Source of the DNA: Leishmania donovani
Taxonomy: Eukaryota > Euglenozoa > Kinetoplastea > Trypanosomatida > Trypanosomatidae
NCBI RefSeq assembly: GCF_000227135.1
Contig: NC_018254.1
Location: 218,450 to 282,449, forward strand
DNA: 64,000 nt
Direction: 5' to 3'
Shown: piece by piece, positions 40,995 through 52,500 of the stretch
Layout: each line of letters begins with the position of its first letter
How positions within the stretch are numbered: the first letter of the stretch is position 1
The notes under the pieces: generated by a model
The model's input: only the letters and a program-made list of their open reading frames with translations
Databases searched by the model: none
What the model was told of the DNA's origin: nothing
Program-made: the position numbers and the translations under genes

Positions 40995-42586
40995 AGTGCA
41001 TGCCAATGCAGCCGGGTCGACCGGATGATGTGCATATGTTGCGCACGACGAGAATGAGCGCAGCCAACACACCGTCTTCAGGACCTTTCCGGTGTAGACA
41101 TGGAAAGAGCGATCCTTCGCTATCAAACTCCGGGGGGGGGGTCTCTCACACCCCCACGCAGGTGTGCCGGGCCGCGGCGCTCGGGCTAGAAGGCGCGTGG
41201 GTGCCGACAGTGGGGGAGGGAGGTTCAAGGCCACATTCCCACATCAGAAGGAAGTGTACCGAACGTGACGTGGCGAAGCGGAATCTGCGCGAGGATGCAG
41301 GAGGGAGAAAGCGAGTCGCTGGACAGCGCGCGACTCGCGGGAAGTACACGCTTCTTCTCTCTCTTTCCAGCTCCTGCGCGCGCAGCCGGCGGGGGGTCAG
41401 GTCTGAAAAGCTGCGACGACATCCCACCCGCCCAACCTGTGATCATCGCTCTCTATCGCTTTCACACGCCTCCCCGTTTTCAGTAGCGGCCTTGTACGCC
41501 ACGATGCACATTCAGTATTCGCTATCGGCACCTGTATCTCTTCAGCTCCATCTGCTACACTCGGACAAAAAAAATCAGGCGCCGTAACTCCCTTTCTTCG
41601 ACCTCCCGTCTTTCCCCCTATCGCTTCGCTCGTCTATGAGGCTCTACTGCACTCCTTGCGTATACGCATCTTGTTTGTGTCTTCTGTTTCGAGAGCTGAC
41701 GCGCGTGGTGGTGTCTGGAGGAGAAAGGTCGAACGGAGTAGCGCACCTCTCTGCGGGAGATGCACTGCAGGGTTTGTTCAGCGGCGCTGCGGCAATCACC
41801 GAACTGACGTCTGCTTCCCTGTGTTGGTGCGCTCCAGCACGACACTTTTCCATAGTGTCTTCGGTGTTCTCTAACCGACAGCTGTTCCGACGGCGTTGTT
41901 TCCTCCTCAAAAGGCAAAGACCATACGGCCGCCACGCAAGCCTCCCACTATGAAAATGTGCTGCGGAGGTGGAAGAGGAGGAGAGGGGGGAGGTGGCATC
42001 ATCCCCCCCCCGACCCGTCCATCGCGTGCCCAGGCCATAGAAACGCGGTTTTGCCAGCACGTGCCTCTCTTCCTCATTTCCCTTTGCCCTTCCTGCCTCC
42101 GTTTCTCTCCCTTGCTGCCGCCCTCCCTCCGCTTTACGATGTCCGCAAGCAACCACGGCTCTGCAGACCGGCGGATGAGAGTTGAGTGCTTGTCCACACA
42201 AAAAGTCAGTGTCTAAGTGTCACGTATTATAAAGTCGTAGATTCGTGTTGAGGTGCTCCTACCCAAGGTGTCTCGCCCCCGCCCCACCCATTCTTTCCTC
42301 ATCTTAGGTCCTATTGTGCTGCGTGTGAGTCCCACATTCTCCATCTTCCACCTTTTTTAGAGTTTCCTGTTGGGTTCCTCGCGGAATCCCTCTTTATTGT
42401 CGCGTTCACGGCGCGAAGTAGCCTTGGTCGTCTGGGCCCCCTTGCCCCGTCCGTTTCTGTCGCTCACATACGTGGGCTTCCTCTTCCACGCCACCGCCAC
42501 CCCATTTCTTTCTTACCCCATTCACTCTTCGCGTTCTCGCTGTGTGCGACGCTGTCCGGTGTACCCATTCTTTGCGAGGCGCGTGC

Positions 42587-42601
42587 ATATATATATATAT
42601 T
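42587..42601. repeat. TA dinucleotide run
   Basis: A short alternating TA tract followed by T-rich sequence in the spacer upstream of the beta-helix gene. Confidence 0.8.
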
Positions 42602-43343
42602 TTTCTTCTCCTCCCGCTGCCGCTGCTTCTCCTCTTCACCGTCCCTTCTCTCCTCTCACCCCCTCTCGCTCTCCTTTGTTCGTCTGTGTTGTTTCTTTCT
42701 TCACCTCTATTGTTGCTCTCGAGAAATTTCGGACTCGAATGTATAGTGTCTCTGCTTGATGTACGATATACTGTTCTGCCGCGCGCCCCCTTTTCCAAGT
42801 CTGCACACCTGCGTGCGCTGGTTCTGGAACTGTCCTGTGCAGGGCTCCCTCCCTCTCTCTTTCTCTCTCCACTTCGGTTCTCGCCTGCTTCCGGTGTCGT
42901 ATTTGGCGGCTGTTGTGCCGGTGGCGGCCGCTTCGTCCGTCCTGTGTGCTCCTTTCTTCTGGGCTCGTTTCTTTGTTGTTCTTTGTAGGCTCTGCCAACA
43001 CACGGCACCGCTCACAAGGAGGACAGCCCCCTCACACACGCGCGGTTGTGGATCTCCTTGCATGTTCTCGCTGTGGTGGCGCAGCGTTGTCATAGTCGCA
43101 CCCTCCCTCCCTCCGCCCTTGTCTCGTTGTGTCTAAGGGACAGACTGTCCTTCCTACGCTTGCATACATTATTCGATTTAGAGTACCGTACACCTGCCAG
43201 GTGGCGCAGTTCTCACGACCCCTTTGGCGTGCAACTCTGCCTGCTACCACAGCGCTCTGTCGGCGTCTCACGCGTAGAAAAGTATCGTCGTAACTGCCCC
43301 CCTCGCTGCCTGCTCACTTTCTCCCTCCTTTATTTGTGTGCTG

Positions 43344-43345
43344 AG
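43344..43345 (+). promoter_or_regulatory. Predicted SL trans-splice acceptor (AG)
   Basis: A CT/T-rich stretch ends in GTGCTGAG. The leader to the ATG at 43572 would be 226 bases. Confidence 0.4.
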
Positions 43346-43571
43346 GACAAGTGGCGCACGGACGTTGGGCGATCACACGCTATCTGTACTAAGTAGCACT
43401 TCGAGGCTTGCTGGCGGTGGCGCTACTGTGATATCGGGCTTGCACGACACCGAACCTGGCCCCGCTGCAAAGGCCCTCGCAGCGACAAGGGCAAGGCGCT
43501 GCTCCTTACCTATAGCAGAGCCACACGCACGGCAGCGCAAGTGAAGAGACTGGTGCGTGCACGGCGTCACA

Positions 43572-46500
43572 ATGTACGAAGAAGCAGGCTATGCCGTTGT
43601 ACAGCGGTACAGCCGATGGCAGAAGAAGAAGGTGCGCACCATCATCGTCAACGCCCATGCCAAGATCGCGTCGCAGAAGTCCATTGCTGGTGCCATCGCT
43701 CTTGCAAAGCCGTTTGATCGCATCGAGTTGACCGGTGGGGAGTACCATGAGTCCGTGGCTGTGCAGATGCCGCTGGAACTGGTCGCCTCGGAGGGCGAGG
43801 ATCCGCACATCTTCTCTCGTTTATCCACCATCACGATCGCAACAAGTGGCATCGAGGTCTACATGGAGCGCATTATCGTCTCCTCTCGCAGTGGCAGCAA
43901 GCTCAACGCTGCCGTTGTCGCCGTCGCAGGCAACCCGATTCTCTTCCGCTGCCACTGCAGCTCCCTGGTCATCGGCGGCAACGCCGTAGCCCACGTCGAC
44001 GAGTGCACTGTCAAGGAAAGTAGCAGCGGCGTCGGCATCGTTGTGCACGAGAGTGGCGGCGGTATCATCAAATCCTCCACGATCCGCAATCACCGCAACG
44101 TGTGTTTCGACATTGACACGCGGGGCGGGCTAGCGGTGACAGAGTGCACGATCGACAATAGCACCGGTGGCGATGCCATGAGCATCTCCGGCGCCGTCAG
44201 CTCCATCAGTCGTGACTCCGGCTTCTCGTCCACGTCGTGCAGCCAGGTCGAGGTGACGCACTGCCACTTTTCCATCTCCGACGACCCCAGCAGCGGTGCG
44301 TCTGGCGGGGTTTCCATGAGCTCTGTAGGGAGTGCCTGTGGCATCATCCTCACCCAAGGAGCCGCGCCGACCATCGCCTCGAACGAGTTCATTGAGGGCG
44401 AGATTGGCGTGCTGATGGAAGGCCCTGGCACGGCGCAGCTCAAAGGGAACGTGATCCGCTGCCAACGGCGCTGCGGCATCTTGGCCCTTGTGGAGGAGAG
44501 CTTTGGCTACGCCCCCAACCATCAGACGCTGCGTATCACGGGTGAAAACGTCATAGACCGCTGCCGCGTCGGCATCGACGCACAGTGCGCCATGAGCCGT
44601 GCCTCGTATATCCAGCAGCAGAATTCCGCCACCGCCATGACAGGAGCCGGATCTGGCGTTGGTGCCCCCGCCGAAGCCGGCCTTAACGTCAGCGCCATCG
44701 GCGGCAGCATGAGCGGGGCGGATCGTTTCTTGTCTGACGAACTGCCAAACCCGAAGCGGGCCTTTGCGTGGACACCGGTCCAAGGCAGCACATCGTCGCC
44801 ATCCTCGTGTGACGCGGCCTGCTTCCTACCCTCTACCTCGCCGACGACCCCGCTTGTATGCATTGAGAGCAAGTGGTGCTCGCTGGACCAGCTCAGGGCC
44901 AATCTCCAGCAGCTCGTGACCATGACACTGCAGGCCAACCCCACATGCCTGCAGCCGGCTTTCGAGATCGGCACCAGCACCGCCTCGATCGTGAATGAGG
45001 GGCTCGACGCCACCTCTGCGAACCCGTTCGCCGGCATCTTGAACGACATGCTGGGCACGCAACTCAGCCACCGAAAGGACACCCCAGCATCGCAGCGCGA
45101 AGTGCTGCGGCTGCGCGGGAACAAGGGCATCGACATCATCAACACAAAGTTCTCCAACTGCGATATCTGCGCCATTCGCTTCGGCCGCCAAGGGTACGGA
45201 CTGGTCGAGGACTGCGTGTTTGAGGATTGTGGAACATACGCGATCGTCGTGGATTGCGCAGCGCACCCGCTCATCACCGGCTGCCGCTTCCTGCGCTCTC
45301 GCGGGGCCAGCATCCTGGTGAGCAACTTTGCGAATCCGCTCATCATCGGCAACGAGGTGGCGAGCGGGAAGCGAGACGGCATTCAGCTTGCCAGCATGAG
45401 CCGCGGTTTGATTATCGGCAACATCATCGCCACTCACGTTGGAGCCGGCATCCGCGTCGACAAATACAGCCAGCCCCTCATCTGCGCCAACGCCATCTCG
45501 CAGAACCGCAAAGGTGGCATCGCTGTCGCCGAAGGTAGCAAGCCGACGATTCTGCTCAACAAACTTGCAGCGAACCTGTACGCACAGGTGAACTGCACCG
45601 AAGGCGCCGACGCCTTCATCTCGCATAACCGCATCACCGCCTCCACAGACACCGGCATCCGCATCGACTCGTGCAGCCGCTGCACTGTCCTTTCCAACAC
45701 CATCAGCTTCAACGGCGACGGCATCCTCGTCGAGCTGGACGCCGACCCTTACGTTGAGGACAACGACATCACAGACAACACGTGCGCAGGAGTGCGCGCG
45801 TGCAACAACGCGCTAGGCGTGTTCGTGGGGAACCGCATCCGCAAAAACGCGGGGCCGAACGTGCTCTTGACGGAGGGCGCCTCCTCGGTGTTTCGAGCTA
45901 ATCGCATCGAGAATAGCTCACAAGGAGGCGTGGTCGTGTGCAACGAGGGGCACGGCTTCTTCGAGCGCAACACCATCGCAACGAACGCGACCGCTAATGT
46001 GCTGGTGGCGGGTGCGTATTCGGAGCCGGAGTTTCTGCGCAACGTCATCTCCAGCTCGCGCTCTGGCTGCGGCATCGTCTGCGGGCGCAGCGCCGGTGGC
46101 AGCTTCCTGCGCAACAGCATTCACGGAAACTACCAGTGCGGTGTGTTCATCCTGGAGGGGTCGAATCCGACGTTTCGGGGCAACAATATCGCACGCGAGG
46201 CTGTCGGCGTACTCGTGTCGGACGGCGGCAAGGGATTGTTCACACAGAATATCATCGAGGACTGCTACGGCAGCGGCGTGCTGGCACAGCGGCAGGCGGA
46301 CCCGGTCTTTTCACAGAACAGGGTGACGCGCTCTCAGATGAGCGGGCTGCATATCGCCCCGGACAGCGCCGGCCTGTTTGAGCGGAATGAAGTGACGCGG
46401 AACGACATTGGGGTGCAGTTCGGCTCATCGATGGACTCCGCAGTCATTCAGATTCACTCTGCGTATCTTGATGACGCCGACACGAGCAACAAGGACTTGT

Positions 46501-49500
46501 CGGCGTCGTTGCAGCGCAAGGCATCACGTACAGCACAGCACCGCTCTAGCGTGTTCGCGACCAACACGGATGCGAGTGTGCTGCGCAGCCTTGCGAGCGC
46601 GTCGCTGCAGCGGAGTGCGAGCGTGGTTCGGCTGCCGACAAGCGTCGTTCGCGGCAACATCATCACCGCCAACCTACGAGGTGGTGTTTTGTTGGATGCC
46701 TTTCCTAACGGCACGTTGGAGGAGAACGACATCTTCCAGAACAACGCGTACGGCGTCCGTGGCGACGCCACGTACGGTGCAGCGCGTGCGCTGGCGATTT
46801 TGACGACCACGCTTGGTGTCGCAGACCGTACCTCTGTTATACGGCCGCGATCCTTGCAGCAGCAGCAGCAGCAGTCCTCCTTTGAGCAGCTGCAAACATT
46901 AATGCTGATTCGCGCAAACAATATCTACGGCCACGACGAGGCGAACATCTTCCTTGATCACTTCGACGGCGATAAGCACGAGACGGCCATCACCGAGAAC
47001 ACCATCTACGGGGCCCCGTACGGCGTGTGCGTGGCGAACAACTCCACGGTTTACTCGATGAGCAAGAACGAGGTTCACACATGCATGGACGGTTTCGCCT
47101 TTGCAAGCGGCGGCCACGGCTGCTACACGGCGAACCACATCCGCGACTGCACCTACTCGGGTGTCTACATCTCCGACAAGGCCTACCCTGACTTCACGGA
47201 CGCCAACCGCATCGAGAAATGCGGCTTCAGCGGCGTCCTGGTGGACGTGAACGGCCAAGGCGTGTTTCTCAACAACACCATCTGTCACTGTGCCACGGGC
47301 GTCGTCGTATTCTGCGGCCCCACCACGCCGTTTCACGTGTCCTATGAGGAGGTCATTCATGCGCGCATCCTCTCCTCCACGCCGACGTTCACGGCGAACA
47401 CGATCGAAGAAAATGAACTTCATGGCGTGCTGCTGATCAGCGTCATTTCGGGATGTCCGCTGCGCTCGCCTCTACTTCTGTCCTGCAGCGACGCTGGCGG
47501 GAAGTCTGCCGAAGTTCTTCCGGCAGACAGCTCAACTGACGAGCCGCTGCACGACGAGCCCGCACCCTACTCCTGTGCGGTCGGCGGGACCGTGACGGCG
47601 CGAGGCAATCGACTCTGCGCCACCTTCGAGAAAAATATTATTCGACGCAATCGCATGATGGGCGTTTACCATGACCGCTTTGAGCACTGGGACCTCTCGG
47701 CGCTCGAGAAGACGCACGCGGAGACGAAGCCGTCCGCCGGCAACCCAGTGAAGAACGCGCACGGCGGGTACGAGATTCTGCTTGGCACGTCGCAAATCCT
47801 CGACAACGACGAGCACCAACGGCAGCGTCAGCTGAAGCAGGTGAGTCTTATCGAGAACATCATCACAGAGTGCAGCGTCGGCGTCGGTGCCGGGTACGGG
47901 TGCCATCCGTATCTTCAGCGCAACAAGATCCATCACAACACTTTCTTCGGCCTCCTCCTGCGCTTCGGCTCAGCTGTCTCGGCTTACGCGAATGACATCT
48001 GCGACAACGGCCTGGCTGGCGTGTACGCGGCGATCGGGGCGAAGGGGTACATTGCGAAAGGTATCATCGAGTCAAACAACGGCTGGTGTCGGCCGGAGGC
48101 GAGTCCGCACACGCCGCGCAGCTTCGACGACTGCACCTTTTCAAAGTCGTTTTTCACGCAGGCGATGGTGGGCACTGTGGAGGAGAAGGTGCGCGCCACC
48201 GCCGTCACGGCAGGTAGGACACTTCGCGCGTGCTGCCGCGCGTACGAGCAGATGACTCGCCTTGCCGAGGTCCACGTCTTCACCATGACGGACGCCCTCC
48301 GCTACCTCGCCGAGCTGGTCGCAGCCTCTTCGGGTGGCTTGACGCTCGCCAGCGGCTGTGCGCCGTCGTCGCTCTTTGAAGTGGTCGAAGATGCCTCGTC
48401 TAGCGCGAAGGGCGCGGCAGCGTCAGGTAGGCGGTGGCTCGGTGGTGTGGCGTTGGCCGATTACGCGGACGTATCCACGGCCGACGGCGGCATCGGGGTG
48501 TGGGTGCAGGCGGGAAGTCGGGTGACGATTCAGGGCAACAGAATCGGCAAGCACCAGAACAGCGGTGTGTTGATCACAAAAGGCGTACTGCAGCACCATT
48601 CGGTCCTGCACAAATCGTTCAACATGGAGGAAGGCAGTAAAGGGAACAAGAAACTCGAGATGGTGGCCTCCCTACCTGGCCGTGCGAAGTCGATGAAGAC
48701 GACGGCGAGCAGCGCGACGGTGGACATCTTTGCCGGGCAACGTGAAGCACCGCCTCTTGCCTGCGCGGAGCCCGGTGCCCTCTTCACGACACAGATGCTC
48801 TACGCAACGGGAATTTTGGCGGCCGTGCAGGTGGCTGCATCCACTACCTTCGAGAGCCTTGACGCCGACTTTGCGTCCTTCTTGCACCACAGCCTCTCCC
48901 TCTCCTCGTCGAATGGACTCGAGGCCGAGGAGAAGAGGCAGCGCGTGGACTCTCTCCACCACGTCCACATCGCAGACAACGTCATTAGCAGCAACAGGGA
49001 CGGGCTGCACGTCGAGGTGTTTCACCGCCTACAGGCGTGTGCCACGCCCAGCGCGGCCACGGCTGCTGCGGCTTCAATCAGCCGCATCAAGCCGCACTCC
49101 GGTGGTGGGGCAAACAGCACGATTGATCTGATGCCGCACGCTCCCACAGAAGCACACGCGCTACCGCGGTTTCAGCGCGCACGTACGCCAAAGTTCTCCG
49201 CGGCACCGACGGCCTTTGCGAACGACACAGCTTCGGAGGCGGCGGCGACGAGTGCCCTCCGCGCCTCGTCGCACGACATTGACGTGATGGAGTGCGCCTA
49301 CAGTACCTCCGACTTCACGATCGTGGTGGAGGGGAACACCGTGACACAGAATCGTCGCTACGGCGTGTACGCGGTGCACGTGGCGAACGTGCACTGCGAG
49401 CGCTGGCTCTCGGGGCGTAGCGTGCTGAACGAGACCATCGCATCTCAGTACGACAGCATTCGCTCCAAGCTGGTCCTGGGGCAGGAGACGACACGAGTGA

Positions 49501-52500
49501 GTGTGACGCTGCCGTTTGAGTTGCATGCGCTCCAGCAAAAGGTAGGCCACGCCCTGTTCCGGAAGAACGACCTCTTCCGCAACCAGCACATGCAAGTCTG
49601 CGTGACGTCACGGTACGTTGCCCTGACGCAAGACGGCGACCGAACGCTGCTGCAGCTGGACACGACGACCCCCCTGTCGGGGTCCAACTACGCCTCGCAG
49701 GTGCTCGTCGGGGTCCCCGTGATGGCGAGTCTACTCCAGTTGCCGCCGCCTGGGTTGCTGCTATGGGATGAGAACAAGGTACGCGACGCGAAGAGCGGGG
49801 TGCTGCTTTGCGGCTACCTCGGACCGCACAGCGTCCGCTTTCAACGCAACACCTTCGCGAACATCGCCAGCGACGCCCTCTGTGTGCAGGGACATCTAGC
49901 GTGTGCGACAGTGGGGAAGGGGAACGTCTTTGAGCGCAATGGTGTCGGGCTCCGCCTGGCGCAGCAGCAACGGATTCGCCTCGTGACGTCTCCGGCAACG
50001 GTGCTGAGCCACCTGCGAACGCGCGTCTTTCATAACACCTTCAGAGAAGCCAATGGCTCGTCGATTTTGCTGGAGTGCGTCGGTGAGGAGGCGCCGCTGG
50101 TGTACCAAAACGAGTTCAGTCGGCACACGGCGGGCACGGCGGCGCTGTACTTGCGAAGTGAAAGGGCCGGCGGAGCGGCGGTGGTGCAGGGCAACGTCTT
50201 TTCGGAGAACTACATCCCCGTCTTTCTGGTTGGTGGAAGCGAGTCTGGGGTAGAGGGCCCGCTCCACGCCTCCCCCATCACCCTCGTCGAGAATCGGTTC
50301 ACGTGCAACTACGTCGGCGCCATCGCCTGCAGCGGCGCTGCCCCGACACTCGAGCGGAACATCTTCGAAAAAAACGCCCGGGCAGGCCTGGAGGTGGTGG
50401 GGAGCGGCACCCGACCGCAGCTCCGCCACTGCGTTTTCCGCGAGCACAGGCGGGCCGGCGACGGAGGGGATTTGACGATGCCCTGCCCAAATCAAGGGAC
50501 GCTCCAGCTCGAGTGCCGCAACTTCTCCTTGAAGCTGCTGCCCGAGAACGCTCGCGTGCTCACTGCCACGAGTCAGGCACGGCTACCGGCTGGCTTGCTC
50601 ATCGGTCCATTGACCGAGCCGGTGGTGGACGCGTGCGGTTTCATCAATAATGACATCGGCGTGGACGCCGTGCGGGATGCTGCGAGTCCGGCCATTGCGT
50701 TGGCAGGACCGAAAGCGCACTTCAAAGGATGCCTATTCACGCAGCACCAGGTCTGCGGTGTGCTGGTGCGCGGTTTCCACGGTGCAGCCGACGGCAGCGG
50801 AGGCGGAGGCAGGGGAGTGGACGAGAGAGGCGGTGGCGCCGCCAAAGGGACTACCGAAGGCCGAAAGCCGACCGACGGTGCCGTCGATGTCAGCAGTGCA
50901 CTCAGCATGGCGGGCACGACAGTTTTTGAGCGGTGCGTGTTCACGAATAACGCCACGGCCAACGGCGGTGGCGACGTGGTGGCGATGGAGGACGGCTGCG
51001 CAACGTTTCGCGAGAACGTCTTCTGCGGAGCCGTCGTGGGAAAGACGGGTGGTGTAGCCTGCTTCACGCAGAACAGCTTCATCGCCTTGTCAGATGGCGA
51101 TGCCGCTACCCTTAGGGGGGCGGCGCACGACTCGTCGCCCTGCTCAGGCGCTGCCAACGGCGCCGCTGCTGCGGTCGTCATTCAGGAGGGTGGTCGCATT
51201 GTAGCCGGCCAAAATACAATCGTGCATCGCAAAGTCGGTGTGCAGTGCCTGCCTGGCGCGGAGGGCGTTGTGACAGACAACCGCATTGTGCAATGCGTGA
51301 CGGGATTGGTGCTCGCGCCCTTCAACCGCACAGACGTAAACAAGAACCGGGTGCTCGACAGCGTGGATTGTGGCGCCGTCGCCTACGGCGGTCGAATGGA
51401 AGACAATAAGATCATCAAGGCCCCTACGGGGATCCTGGTGCAGCACTCCTCCGTCTACAAGGGCATCAATGCAGTCCCATCGCACAAGCGCGACGCGCTG
51501 GGGTTCCTCTGCATTGGTAACAGAATCGTCGACTGCGCCAAGAATGGCCTCCTCATCACCACCGCCGGCGTCTTCGACGGCAACAGCGTGTCGCGCTGCA
51601 AGAGCGGCATCCACATCGCCTCGCCTCTCAACGGTGGGCCCGCCGGCTCGTGCCCGGTGATCAAAAACTGCAGTGTCTATGACAACGGCGTGGGGGTCTG
51701 CATGGAACACGAGTCTGAGTCGGCGGTGCGGGACAACGACATCTTTGATAATGAGACGGTGGGCTTGCTCGTCGCCGCAACGGCGACAGGGACTCTGCAG
51801 GACAACCACATCTCCTCCCCCGTCGACCAGGGCGCGGTGGAGATGGCGGTGGAGTCGCGGTTGAAGTCGTTCGGCAACGTCATCCGAAACCAGTTCTCGC
51901 CGGCCTTCCAGCGCGGCACACGAGCGAGCCGCGCAAAGGACTACCAACTTGAGCAGGCAGACCTCGATCGGGAGCTGCGAGACCTGGACGGCACTGTCGA
52001 GCAGGCGCATCACAGCATGGAGGCTGTCTCAAGCGGCTTGTGGTCGCTTCAGCAGGAACTCATCAGCATGCACTCGAGATCCATCGCGAACTTCGCGGCA
52101 TTGATGGCAGGGCCGGCAGGAAGCGCACTGCGCGTTGCCAGCGCGCGGGCTGGCACGACGACGGCTGCCGCTTTCTCCGACAAGAAAGATGATCGCCCCA
52201 CTCCGGGTAAGCAGTCGATCAGCAATGCTAAGAGCACTTTAGAGAGCGGGAGCAGCGTCACCGGTGCCGCGGCATCGCGCAAGCGCTCCTTAGGCTCGGT
52301 TGGGCGATGGACCACTGGTGCCGGCACCAGCCGCGTCCCTGCCGTTTCGATGGGTATACGCAAGCAGTCTAAGGCGGGATTGTCTACGAAGGCCGACCCC
52401 GGCGGAAAGGCCACGCGTAGCGCCGCTTCGGCGGACCCAATGAAGGTTCTCGTCCACGTTTTCACTAGCGCCGCGACGAGTTCAGGCGCGGACGCGGTTG

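Larger units (their letters stand above)
40995..43571. other. Spacer, 2.6 kb
   Basis: From about 41000 to 41480 the DNA is of balanced composition, with an open but unconvincing frame to 41587. The rest is CT/C-rich with a TA run at 42587-42601. The leader of the giant gene probably starts near the AG at 43344-43345, after the CT tract at 43295-43340. Confidence 0.6.

Noticed and set aside
49315..49998. - strand frames of more than 150 codons inside the beta-helix gene
   Set aside because: They are complementary shadows of a strongly supported GC-rich coding region.
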